A DNA stretch of 18,885 bases from Methanobacteriota archaeon (GCA_023436175.1 JAEZKE010000132.1:1-18885), one strand, 5' to 3'; numbered from the stretch's first letter, positions 6,716 to 14,977 are shown. Notes: a model not told the origin generated them from the letters alone. Program-made: numbers and translations.

Positions 6716-7348
6716 ATGAAATACGATCTTCACTCTCATTCAAAATATTCTTCAGATGGAATTCTTGATCCTCGAAAAATTGTTAAAGTTGCCATTAAAA
6801 AAGGATTATGTGGTATTGCAGTTACAGACCACAATACCATAAAAGGAGGATTAAAAGCAAAAGAATATGAAACAGACAATTTTAAGGTTATAATCGGTTC
6901 AGAAGTAATGACATCCAAAGGAGAAGTAATTGGATTGTTTTTATCTGAAGAAATAAAATCTAAAGATTTTTATGATGTTATAGCTGAAATTAAATCACAA
7001 AGCGGCATAGTAGTCCTTCCCCATCCCTTTGATGAATGGAGATATGCTTCATTTCCTGCTAAAGAAGACGTTAAGTATATAGATAACATTGAAATATTCA
7101 ATTCACGTTGTGTAAAAGAAAAATATAATCTTAATGCTAGTAAATTTGCAAAAAAATACAAATTAGGAGTAACTGGAGGAAGTGATGCTCATTTTGCAAA
7201 TGAAATCGGACATGCGGGTATAATTGTAGAAACAGAGGATATTTATGAAGCTATCATGAAAAACAATCTACAGGTATTCGGTAAAAAATCCACCAGTTTG
7301 AATCATGTTTTTACTAAATTGTTGAAAACATGGAAGAAACATTTTTAG
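6716..7348 (+). CDS. PHP-domain metal-dependent phosphoesterase
   Basis: A 210-residue stand-alone PHP domain, predicted cytosolic. Metal ligands are visible in the usual order: HSH (H6, H8), TDHN (D38, H39), E63 in GSEV, H103 in LPHPFD, and SDAH (D157, H159). PHP proteins hydrolyse phosphate monoesters or diesters, including sugar and nucleotide phosphates. The ribosome site GGAG sits about 6 nt before the ATG, and the gene starts 17 nt after the glycosyltransferase. Within this cluster an attractive inference is that it removes the 5-phosphate from a lipid-linked phosphoribose, the step assigned to a PAP2-type phosphatase in mycobacteria. It could also be a general nucleotide phosphatase. 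Family call firm, substrate unknown. Confidence 0.85.
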   Translation: MKYDLHSHSKYSSDGILDPRKIVKVAIKKGLCGIAVTDHNTIKGGLKAKEYETDNFKVIIGSEVMTSKGEVIGLFLSEEIKSKDFYDVIAEIKSQSGIVVLPHPFDEWRYASFPAKEDVKYIDNIEIFNSRCVKEKYNLNASKFAKKYKLGVTGGSDAHFANEIGHAGIIVETEDIYEAIMKNNLQVFGKKSTSLNHVFTKLLKTWKKHF

Positions 7349-7454
7349 GACATTGAAATTCAGAAAAAACATTATTGAAGGAAATAGTTACAGTACATTT
7401 TTGATCACAACAAATTTGAAATTTTTAAACTGTATAAGTTAACGGTGCTAAAAT

Positions 7455-8378
7455 ATGGAAAAAAACAGAGTATGGCTAATTATTATCTTTGCAGTTATTG
7501 TTTACCTTATAATGGGCATATATGCCGATTTCGGAAGTCTTTTATCTGCAATGGAAAAGTTTAACTGGATATTTATTCCAGTGATGCTGATTTTAGTCAT
7601 TGTAGCATATATCATCCGGTTTTTAAAGTGGACTCTTTTCTTAAAAAGTGTGGGCGTCAATTTAAAACTTAAAGATAATTTATTTGTATTTTTCAGCGGG
7701 ATGGGTATGATTATAACCCCTGCAAAAGTAGGTGAAATATGGAAAGGATGGTTAATAAAAGATATAAATGGCGAAAGTCTAAGTAAAACTGTTCCTGTTG
7801 TGATAACCGACAGAGTTACAGATGTGATTGGCCTGGTTATACTTTCACTGCTTGGAATCCTTTACTACAAAGAAGGAATTTACATCTTAATAGCACTGCT
7901 TTTAGTATTTGCAGGGCTAGTTATAGCTATAAAATCTGAAAAAATTTCGGGCAAATTAATTTCCATACTTGAAAAGAGAGCCGGGAAATATTCTAAAGAT
8001 ATCAAAACTATGCATGCTACATTTCTGCAACTGATGAATCCTAAAAATATGGTAGGATTATCATTTTTAAGTGCTTTTGCATGGTTTTTTGAATGTCTTG
8101 CACTTTACTTTGTAATTATGGGATTTGGACAGGCCATAGGTCTGATATTGTCTACATTTGTATTCAGCTTTGCAACATTAATCGGTGCAGTCAGTATGAT
8201 CCCTGGAGGCCTTGGAGTTGCAGAAGCGACAATTTCTGGATTGCTACAATATTTTGGATTAACCTCTACAGATGCTGTAGGCGCAATGCTAATAATAAGG
8301 TTCGGAACGTTCTGGTTTGGGGCAATTTTAGGGTTTTCAGTACATTTCATCTTTAGGAAAAGGATCATGGGAAAATAA
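7455..8378 (+). CDS. Lysylphosphatidylglycerol synthase TM / UPF0104 family membrane protein (flippase-like)
   Basis: A 307-residue integral membrane protein of about eight segments in the LPG_synthase_TM family, which includes the membrane half of MprF and the C-terminal half of the haloarchaeal glycosylation protein AglD. Family motifs: TPAKVGE (88-94), TDRVTD (118-123) and the C-terminal IPGGLGVAE (249-257). MprF membrane domains move lipids across the bilayer, and members next to glycosyltransferases are often proposed as lipid-sugar flippases. It stands 106 nt after the PHP gene, with an A/T-rich promoter-like stretch at about 7420-7440 and a GGTG ribosome site near 7443, so it may have its own promoter. 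The next gene starts 32 nt downstream. Family call firm, substrate inferred. Confidence 0.85.
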   Translation: MEKNRVWLIIIFAVIVYLIMGIYADFGSLLSAMEKFNWIFIPVMLILVIVAYIIRFLKWTLFLKSVGVNLKLKDNLFVFFSGMGMIITPAKVGEIWKGWLIKDINGESLSKTVPVVITDRVTDVIGLVILSLLGILYYKEGIYILIALLLVFAGLVIAIKSEKISGKLISILEKRAGKYSKDIKTMHATFLQLMNPKNMVGLSFLSAFAWFFECLALYFVIMGFGQAIGLILSTFVFSFATLIGAVSMIPGGLGVAEATISGLLQYFGLTSTDAVGAMLIIRFGTFWFGAILGFSVHFIFRKRIMGK

Positions 8379-8410
8379 ATATAAATAACTAAAATTATGA
8401 AAATTATATT

Positions 8411-10039
8411 ATGAAGCTTACCTTTTCCAACATATCTAAATATTTACCAGTTATAATAGCTATTGCGGTGCTATGGACAGCTATATTAATTTTATTTAGA
8501 GAATCCACTGCTATAAATCAGGGAATATTTACATATGTACTTGATGATCCTTATATCCACATGGTAATGGCTAAAAATCTAATTCTACATGGAGTGTGGG
8601 GTGTAGATAAATATGGCTTTACCTCCTCTTCATCATCTCCATTATGGATATTAGTGTTATCTTCAGCTTATCTTGTATTTGGAGTAAATACACTAATTCC
8701 TTTCGTATTAAACGTGGTATTTGCCACAATTTTTATTTTCATAGCTTATTCCATATTTAAATATTATAAACTGCATCCCCTGTACAATTTGATCTTTCTG
8801 CTGTTTTTGATATTTTTCACCCCAATTCCTGCACTGGTATTTACCGGCATGGAACACATCCTGCAAATAGTTCTCATCGTTTCATTTATCTTTATCGCGG
8901 TTCAGGTAATTTCTGAAGATAAACATGATTCTTTAAAATATTATCTATTATTAATCTTAGCAGCATTAGTTGTGGCAGTTCGTTATGAGGATGCAATTGT
9001 GGTTTCAATGGTCGCAGCGATATTCCTGATTCAAAGGAAATTTTGGAATTTTCTGTCAGTACTATGTGCGAGTATAATCCCAGTAATTGCATATGGAATA
9101 TTTTCCACTGAAAAGGGATGGTTTTTCCTGCCTAATTCATTGATAACCAAGACCATTTTTGTGGAAGCCAAGGCTCAACTTCTCTCATTAAATGGCATAA
9201 TGCTGCTCGTGAATAACTTTTTGAACATTCTAAATCCATACCTATTTATTCCATTGATTTTAGCCGCATGCATATTAATTTTACGCTTTAAAGAGAAAAA
9301 AACTTTAGGGGACGCGCCTAACGTGATAATCATCATATTTTTAGGTACAGCAATACTACACATGTTTATAGCGAGAATAGGCTGGTTCTACAGATATGAG
9401 GCATATATAGTGGCTTTAGGAATTATAGCCATTGCAATTGGCATAAGTGAATATTTGCCCGAATTCAAGTCAAATGGCAAATTAATTTATAAACATCTAT
9501 CTATACTGCTCATAGTATTCATATTAGTATTTCCATTATCTGCAAGGGGATACGACTCTTTTAACGATGTCCCTACGGCTACCCACAATGTCTATGAGCA
9601 GCAGTACCAGATGGGTCTTTTTATACATAAGTATTATCAAGGAGATGCAATCTCTTTAAATGATGTTGGTGCAGTAAATTACCTTGCAGATATCAAATCT
9701 GTAGACTTATTAGGATTAAGTGGATTGAACGTTTCCAAAGCAATTTTAAAAAATAATTATACAATAGCGGATCTTGATAATATAACCAGTCGAAATCACG
9801 TAAAGGTAGTTATAGTCTATGAAGATCTTTATAAAAAGTATTTAACAGGAGGAATACCTTCCAACTGGGTTAAAGTAGGACAGTGGAAGATCCCTAACAG
9901 AATAACCTGTTTTATGGACACTGTTTCATTTTATGCAATTGATCCTCAAGATGTGGAAAATTTAACCGAAAATTTAAGGGAATTCTCACCCCAATTACCT
10001 CCTGACGTTCAACAAAGCGGGACCTATGTGGATAATTAA
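8411..10039 (+). CDS. Polytopic membrane protein, GT-C-type glycosyltransferase-like
   Basis: A 542-residue protein with about eleven hydrophobic segments and a soluble C-terminal domain (about 390-542). The first outer loop has LDDPYIHMVMAKNL (44-57) with the DD pair expected for GT-C catalysis, then FTSSSSSPLW (70-79). A TGMEH motif (145-149) and VRYEDA follow. This D-D ... TS/TN-PLW ... G(M/L)E ... R-x-E/D arrangement matches a broad family that includes mycobacterial AftB-like arabinofuranosyltransferases, whose donor is decaprenyl-phosphoryl-arabinose. I recognise the pattern but cannot test it by alignment. It starts 32 nt after the flippase-like gene and ends the cluster; a hairpin follows the stop. 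It could instead be a GT-C-like protein without transferase activity. Confidence 0.65.
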   Translation: MKLTFSNISKYLPVIIAIAVLWTAILILFRESTAINQGIFTYVLDDPYIHMVMAKNLILHGVWGVDKYGFTSSSSSPLWILVLSSAYLVFGVNTLIPFVLNVVFATIFIFIAYSIFKYYKLHPLYNLIFLLFLIFFTPIPALVFTGMEHILQIVLIVSFIFIAVQVISEDKHDSLKYYLLLILAALVVAVRYEDAIVVSMVAAIFLIQRKFWNFLSVLCASIIPVIAYGIFSTEKGWFFLPNSLITKTIFVEAKAQLLSLNGIMLLVNNFLNILNPYLFIPLILAACILILRFKEKKTLGDAPNVIIIIFLGTAILHMFIARIGWFYRYEAYIVALGIIAIAIGISEYLPEFKSNGKLIYKHLSILLIVFILVFPLSARGYDSFNDVPTATHNVYEQQYQMGLFIHKYYQGDAISLNDVGAVNYLADIKSVDLLGLSGLNVSKAILKNNYTIADLDNITSRNHVKVVIVYEDLYKKYLTGGIPSNWVKVGQWKIPNRITCFMDTVSFYAIDPQDVENLTENLREFSPQLPPDVQQSGTYVDN

Positions 10040-10049
10040 AGTAAAAAAT

Positions 10050-10074
10050 ATTCATTTATAGCGTATAAATGAAT
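10050..10074 (+). other. Hairpin after the last gene of the membrane cluster
   Basis: ATTCATTTATA (10050-10060) pairs perfectly with TATAAATGAAT (10064-10074) around the triloop gcg, 11 nt after the stop. There is no T-tract, so it may be an mRNA-end or regulatory structure rather than a terminator. Confidence 0.55.
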
Positions 10075-10243
10075 GCAGTGCAAGAGTATCATATATAGTA
10101 ATTACCAAAAAGTAAATTGTACATGGTAATCCAAGATTAAATAACATCATATTAATTATGCAGTGTCAAGGCATGAGTATAAACCATGCATTTTGTAACA
10201 TTTGGGAAAAAAGATATAGATAATAAAAACTGAAGTGAATAAC

Positions 10244-11368
10244 ATGTCAAAAGTCGCTTTAATTAAAACATCACCGGAAACAGTAATTGATGATTATTAT
10301 AAATTGATGCACCTTACAGATTACGAAAAATCATTATCAAAACAGGATAAAACAGTTTTAAAGCTCAATCTTTCATGGACACTTTACTATCCCGCATGTT
10401 CGACTCCGCCATGGCAGCTTGAAGGAGTTTTGAACGCGCTAAGAAAGGACAACTACAAAGATATTGTAGCTGTAGAGAATCAGACTGTGGTAACTCATCC
10501 CTGGAAAGGTGCATATTATAATAAATGGCTACCGCTTTTAAAGGACCATGAAATAGATTTTCAGCCATTAACAGATGTAGAATGGGAAATTCATAAACCC
10601 AAATCTGAAATGCTTGCAATGAATGATATATTCGGCGAAGTGTTAGTTCCGAAAATGTTTTATGATTCCAACGTGATTCATTTTCCAACAGTGAAAACCC
10701 ATGGCCACACCACAACTACTGGAGCTATGAAAAATGCTTTTGGTGGTTTGATCCCTAAATACAGGCACCATGCTCATAAAAAGATACATGAAGTCCTTGT
10801 TGATTTACTTGCAATTCAAAAGGAAATCCATAAAGGAATTTTTTCAGTTATGGATGGTGGTGTTTGCGGAAATGGAGCTGGTCCAAGGACAATGGAACCT
10901 TACTGTGGAAACATCATTCTTGCAAGTGATGATCAGGTGGCAATTGATGCTGTTGCAGCCAAAACCATGGGATTTGACCCGTTAAAGATAGATTATATTA
11001 GGATAGCACATGATAGAGGCCTTGGAATGGGAGACGTTGACCAGATCGAAATAGTTGGCGATGTTGACCACTTTAAAAATACAAATTTTGGATTTAAAAC
11101 CAGTAAAAGCCCCGTAATAAAATGGGATCAACGCATCAGGAAAAAAACAATGGGCATTAAATGGCTGCATCATCTGTTGTTCAACTCCCCGATATTTAAA
11201 ACATTTATCTTTGCGTCTGAATTCTACCATGACAAACTTTGGTACCCCACAACAGGAAAGAAAAAAATAGATGAATTTAAAAATACAGACTGGGGACAGA
11301 TGTTTGATAAATACCCATATGGAGATTTTCCAGAGTATAAAGAAATTAAAAACTGGGATCCCTATTAA
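10244..11368 (+). CDS. DUF362 domain-containing protein
   Basis: A 374-residue soluble protein of the DUF362 family (PF04015), common in methanogens and anaerobic bacteria; no enzymatic role is established. Family landmarks: an N-terminal VALIKT strand, VLKLNL, FPTVKTHGHTTTTGAMKNAFGGLIP (the most conserved part, about residues 145-170), VMDGGVCGNGAGP, and ILASDDQVAIDAVAAKTMGFDP. There is no CxxCxxC ferredoxin motif, so it is not one of the DUF362-ferredoxin fusions. The ATG at 10244 is preferred because GAAGTGA (10232-10238) can act as its ribosome site; a GTG at 10235 would add three residues. A 200-nt gap and a hairpin separate it from the membrane cluster, with TATA-like GTATAAAC at 10177-10184, so it is probably its own transcript. 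A terminator follows. Confidence 0.8.
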   Translation: MSKVALIKTSPETVIDDYYKLMHLTDYEKSLSKQDKTVLKLNLSWTLYYPACSTPPWQLEGVLNALRKDNYKDIVAVENQTVVTHPWKGAYYNKWLPLLKDHEIDFQPLTDVEWEIHKPKSEMLAMNDIFGEVLVPKMFYDSNVIHFPTVKTHGHTTTTGAMKNAFGGLIPKYRHHAHKKIHEVLVDLLAIQKEIHKGIFSVMDGGVCGNGAGPRTMEPYCGNIILASDDQVAIDAVAAKTMGFDPLKIDYIRIAHDRGLGMGDVDQIEIVGDVDHFKNTNFGFKTSKSPVIKWDQRIRKKTMGIKWLHHLLFNSPIFKTFIFASEFYHDKLWYPTTGKKKIDEFKNTDWGQMFDKYPYGDFPEYKEIKNWDPY

Positions 11369-11370
11369 AC

Positions 11371-11394
11371 ATTAAATTTTAATTTAATTTTTTT
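11371..11394 (+). terminator. Terminator after the DUF362 gene
   Basis: ATTAAATT (11371-11378) and AATTTAAT (11381-11388) form a palindrome two bases apart, followed at once by a run of T. Confidence 0.6.
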
Positions 11395-11551
11395 AGAATG
11401 ATTTTTGAACCATATTTAATATTATTTCAGTTTTTACTTCTAATTAAGCATTATTAATTTCAAATAAGTTGTATATGCCTTGCTTATTCATTATTAGTTT
11501 TTATACCTTTTATCTGAGCATAGTTAGTTGTCTAAAATATGTTAAAGTTTT

Positions 11552-12538
11552 ATGAGTTATTTATTTAATCAAAAAATGACAATAATGATTATGGATCTTT
11601 ACGATTTCAAAAAGCCAGAAAACACTGGCCAAAAAATTGAAGGACAACCAAAAATAAATAGAATTAATGTAAAATCAATCTTAAATAAGCATAAAAAGAG
11701 AGATTCATGGTTTTTAAGTGATTATACCCTTAATCCATATTATGGATGCTCAGTTAACTGTCTTTACTGTTACATTCGTGGAAGCCACTATGGTGGAGAT
11801 ATCACCCATAAAACTTCTGGCAAGGCAAATGCTCCAGATATCCTGGTGAAACAGCTTAAAAAAAGGGCAAAAAATAAAGAATATGGATTAATAGCTCTAG
11901 CAACGTCTAGTGAACCCTATCCAAAGATTGAAGAAGAATTGAAATTAACAAGATCTGTTCTTCACATAATAAACAGGTTTAAATTTCCTGTTAGTATTTT
12001 AACTAAATCTACACTTGTTTTAAGGGATATTGATATTTTAAAGAAGATCAATGAAAATTCAATTTTACCTCATGATTTAAAACCTAAATTAAAAGGTGGA
12101 GCTATAATATCTTTTTCTTTTTCTACCCCTGATGAAAAACTGGCCAAAATATTCGAACCCAATGCCCCAACACCTAAAGAAAGGCTTGAAACCATGGAAA
12201 AATTTAAGGATGAAGGTTTTAAGGTCGGAGTATGTTATATGCCAGTCTTACCCTTCTTATCTGATTCAAATAAGCAAATAGAGAAAATGGTAGTACTCGC
12301 TAAAAACTATGGCGCTGATTCTATTTTAACTGCGGGTCTTACGCTATTTGGAGATGAAGCTAATGATTGTAAGACTGTCTATTATAAATTAATTGAAAAG
12401 AATTTCCCTGAAATTTTAGAAAAAACAAAGCGTTTATTTGGGAATAACTTTTATCCTACTTCAAAATATCAAAAAGACCTTGTTGAAAGGGCAGATAATA
12501 TATGTAAAAAATATGAGATTAAAAACCGAATTATTTAA
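11552..12538 (+). CDS. Radical SAM protein, SplB / Rv2578c-like (DNA repair photolyase family)
   Basis: A 328-residue radical SAM protein. The cluster motif CxxxCxxC is C66, C70, C73 (CSVNCLYC) in the family context DYTLNPYYGC. Downstream are LATSSEPYPKIEEELKLTRSVL, ILTKSTLVLRDIDIL and VCYMPVLPFLSDS, all typical of the group annotated as spore-photoproduct-lyase-related or DNA repair photolyase. True SplB repairs UV-made spore photoproduct; archaeal members are uncharacterised. The start is uncertain: ATGs at 11552, 11576, 11585 and 11591 are all in frame and none has a clear ribosome site; MDLYDF from 11591 may be the real beginning. A TATA-like TTTTTATAC near 11498-11505 would start the transcript near 11528. 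Endonuclease IV follows, which fits a role in DNA lesion handling. Confidence 0.8.
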   Translation: MSYLFNQKMTIMIMDLYDFKKPENTGQKIEGQPKINRINVKSILNKHKKRDSWFLSDYTLNPYYGCSVNCLYCYIRGSHYGGDITHKTSGKANAPDILVKQLKKRAKNKEYGLIALATSSEPYPKIEEELKLTRSVLHIINRFKFPVSILTKSTLVLRDIDILKKINENSILPHDLKPKLKGGAIISFSFSTPDEKLAKIFEPNAPTPKERLETMEKFKDEGFKVGVCYMPVLPFLSDSNKQIEKMVVLAKNYGADSILTAGLTLFGDEANDCKTVYYKLIEKNFPEILEKTKRLFGNNFYPTSKYQKDLVERADNICKKYEIKNRII

Positions 12539-12539
12539 A

Positions 12540-12610
12540 TTTATATCCTAAACTAATTTTAATGAAATGATTTTGGATTAATTGAAATTGACCCAAGTTT
12601 ATATCCTAAA
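12540..12610 (+). promoter_or_regulatory. Two identical TATA-like boxes ahead of nfo
   Basis: The 13-mer TTTATATCCTAAA occurs at 12540-12552 and again at 12598-12610, 58 nt apart. Each can act as a TATA box: the first would start transcription near 12568, the second at or next to the ATG at 12627. Confidence 0.45.
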
Positions 12611-12626
12611 AATAAAACGTGATCAA

Positions 12627-13466
12627 ATGAAACCCGATATAAGATTCGGCCCTGCAGGAAGGCCCACACGATACAAAGGTAAAACTACGCAAGTTTGTGA
12701 TTATATTAAAAAAATAGGGCTCGATGCTTTTGAATATCAAGCCACCTACGGCGTCAGGATTTCAAAACAGTCCGCACTCGAACTTGGTGAAAATGCAGCA
12801 AAAAATGATATTTTGGTTTCAATGCATGCACCTTACTATATCAATTTATGCTCACAAAAAGAAGATACAGTTAAAAAATCAATTACAAGACTTGTCCAAT
12901 CAGTGAAAGCTGGAGAATGGATGAGTTCATACAGAACAGTTTTTCACATGGGTTTTTATACAAAATATTCTCCTGAAGAAGCCATGAAAAAATGTAAAGA
13001 TGCTATTTCTGAACTTTTGGAAAATGTTGAAGCACTTGGAATTAAAAATTACACCTTCGCACCAGAAACTACAGGTAAAAAGTCACAGTTTGGCTCACTT
13101 GATGAACTAATAGAAATATGCCGGTCTTTTGACAATTTTGCCCCTACCGTAGACTTTGCACATATGCATGCACGATCCGGAGGAAGTATCAAAACTAAAG
13201 AAGATTATGCAAAGATATTTAATAAATTAGAAAACGAATTAGGATTAAAATCGCTTCATTCTCACTTTACAAAGATAGAATATACTGATGCAGGTGAAAA
13301 AAAGCACCATATACTCGCTGATGAGAATTTTGGGCCTTCACTTACTCCATTACTTGAATTAATTTCAGAAAATGGATTTAATGTCACTTTAATATGTGAA
13401 ACTCCTTATCTTGATGTTGATGCATTGGAAATGAAAAAAGAATACAACTGTATTTTAAAGGGATAA
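12627..13466 (+). CDS. nfo: Endonuclease IV-like AP endonuclease (TIM barrel)
   Basis: Cuts DNA 5' to abasic sites in base excision repair, using three Zn2+ ions. The 279-residue protein is the usual size. Metal ligands appear in family order: H67 (SMHAPY), H107 (FHMGF), E147 (APETTG), D176 and H179 (VDFAHMHAR), H211 or H213 (LHSHF), H227/H228 (GEKKHHIL) and E258 (ICETPY). The D-x-H pair of E. coli Nfo is not obvious and is replaced by the KKHH segment seen in archaeal relatives. ATG 12627 is chosen because MKPDIRFGPAG matches the family N-terminus and GTGATC lies just before it. A TTG at 12582 would add 15 unlikely residues. A TATA-like TTTATATCC at 12598-12606 is about 26 nt before the ATG, so the transcript may be leaderless. 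Confidence 0.87.
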   Translation: MKPDIRFGPAGRPTRYKGKTTQVCDYIKKIGLDAFEYQATYGVRISKQSALELGENAAKNDILVSMHAPYYINLCSQKEDTVKKSITRLVQSVKAGEWMSSYRTVFHMGFYTKYSPEEAMKKCKDAISELLENVEALGIKNYTFAPETTGKKSQFGSLDELIEICRSFDNFAPTVDFAHMHARSGGSIKTKEDYAKIFNKLENELGLKSLHSHFTKIEYTDAGEKKHHILADENFGPSLTPLLELISENGFNVTLICETPYLDVDALEMKKEYNCILKG

Positions 13467-13516
13467 AATAAGGCAAATGTTCACCAATAATTTGGCATCA
13501 TACCGAAAATAAAGTC

Positions 13517-13532
13517 ATTTTTTCAATTTTTT
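13517..13532 (+). terminator. T-tract terminator after nfo
   Basis: Two runs of six T separated by CAA, about 50 nt after the nfo stop, in an otherwise gene-free gap. Confidence 0.45.
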
Positions 13533-13631
13533 ATGCCCATAGTTTTATATATAATCTGAGGCCAAAGTTTTTATTCCTAATCATACATACCATACTATGA
13601 AAATGTATAGAATTAAACTTAAACTACGAAT

Positions 13632-13640
13632 TTTTATATA
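13632..13640 (+). promoter_or_regulatory. TATA box of the AAA ATPase gene
   Basis: TTTTATATA predicts a transcript start near 13662. The leader of about 26 nt includes GGTG at 13679-13682, five bases before the GTG start at 13688. Confidence 0.5.
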
Positions 13641-13687
13641 CAAAAAATTAATTTTAAATATTTTATCTAACGCTGGAAGGTGTATTA

Positions 13688-14809
13688 GTGAAATTTAACA
13701 ATGTAGCGCCTGATTCATATATAATAGAGAAAAAAACAACAATAACTCCAAATGGGCCTAAAAAAGAGGCCAAAGTTGTTGTTTTACAGTCAATTGGTTA
13801 TCCTTTCCTATGCAATCTTGTTGAAAATCCAAAAATTGAGATAGTTAATAAGGAACTTTTCGAGCTCTATGCACAGGAACAATGGGAAGGGTATGATGTT
13901 TGTGAAGGTTCTTTCCTCTTTGATCAAAAATTATTACCTGATTACGCATTTAAAATAATAAAAGCACATCCAAACAACTCCAAAATAACTGAAAACACTT
14001 CCATATTCCTTATGGAAAATGAAGAAAAAGAGGAAATCAAAAAAATAGATACTAACGTTAAAATGGATGATGTAATTGGACAGGAACGTGCCAAAACAAA
14101 ATGTAAAATAATAATGAAATATCTGCAGGAGCCAGAGAAATTTAAAGAATGGGCACCACGTAATGTCCTTTTTTATGGACAACCAGGAACTGGGAAAACT
14201 ATGCTTGCAAAATCCCTTTCCAACGAACTTAAGGTACCTTTATTCCTTATAAAAGCTACAAGGCTTATAGGAGAACATGTTGGGGATGGTGCAAGGCAAA
14301 TACACGAGCTCTTTGAAGCTGCCGCCGAAGCAGCTCCTTCAGTCATATTTATAGATGAGATGGATGCCATTGGACTTGATAGAAAATACCAGTCACTCCG
14401 TGGAGATGTTTCAGAGGTTGTAAATGCATTACTTACTGAAATGGATGGAATTGACCAGAATTATGGTGTGGTGACCATAGGTGCAACTAACAATCCTCAT
14501 TTACTTGATTTTGCAATAAGGAGCCGTTTTGAAGAGGAAATAGAATTTGAAATTCCTGATAAAAATCAGAGGAAACATATGCTTGAAAATTATATTAAAA
14601 CCATGCCTGTTGAAATGAAAGTAGATATCAAAAGGCTGGCAAATGTGAGCAAAGGCATGTCTGGAAGAGATATAAAAGAGAGATTGTTAAAAACAGCTCT
14701 TCATAAAGCAATTTCTGAAGATACTGATTCTGTAACATGGGATCATGTAGAATACGCTTTAAACTTATATAAAACTGAGAAAAACGAACCAAAACACATG
14801 TTTGCATAA
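13688..14809 (+). CDS. AAA ATPase, MJ1494-like, with an uncharacterised N-terminal domain
   Basis: A 373-residue protein with one AAA module of the proteasome-ATPase/Cdc48 type. An N-terminal domain of about 115 residues (no motif recognised) is followed by a short charged linker (110-125). Then come DDVIGQERAK (127-136), Walker A GQPGTGKT (164-171), Walker B VIFIDEMD (219-226), sensor 1 in GATNNP and the second-region-of-homology arginines (R278, R280). The C-terminal helical lid includes GMSGRDIKERLLKTALHKA. Pore loop 1, usually aromatic-hydrophobic-Gly, reads HVG (197-199). There is no C-terminal HbYX proteasome-docking motif; the chain ends HMFA. It is probably an oligomeric remodelling ATPase with unknown substrate. 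The start is GTG, supported by GGTG five bases upstream. It is a single gene with its own promoter and terminator. Confidence 0.85.
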   Translation: MKFNNVAPDSYIIEKKTTITPNGPKKEAKVVVLQSIGYPFLCNLVENPKIEIVNKELFELYAQEQWEGYDVCEGSFLFDQKLLPDYAFKIIKAHPNNSKITENTSIFLMENEEKEEIKKIDTNVKMDDVIGQERAKTKCKIIMKYLQEPEKFKEWAPRNVLFYGQPGTGKTMLAKSLSNELKVPLFLIKATRLIGEHVGDGARQIHELFEAAAEAAPSVIFIDEMDAIGLDRKYQSLRGDVSEVVNALLTEMDGIDQNYGVVTIGATNNPHLLDFAIRSRFEEEIEFEIPDKNQRKHMLENYIKTMPVEMKVDIKRLANVSKGMSGRDIKERLLKTALHKAISEDTDSVTWDHVEYALNLYKTEKNEPKHMFA

Positions 14810-14824
14810 TTAAGCAAAATTTAG

Positions 14825-14864
14825 AGAATGTTTTTACGAACATTCTAATTTCTTTATTTTTAAA
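14825..14864 (+). terminator. Terminator after the AAA ATPase gene
   Basis: AGAATGTT (14825-14832) pairs with AACATTCT (14839-14846) around a 6-nt loop, followed by the T-rich run TTTCTTTATTTTT. Confidence 0.65.
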
Positions 14865-14977
14865 TAACATTCCGCTATTTTTTTATCTAAGATATCCTAA
14901 CACTTAACTGCATTAATTCAAATACTATAAATTCAGTTATATCATATTGGATACAGTGAAATCAAGGATGTCAAATT

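Noticed and set aside
12582..12626. TTG start for endonuclease IV
   Set aside because: The 15 added residues are not family-like and the region holds a TATA-like box; MKPDIRFGPAG from ATG 12627 fits the family start.
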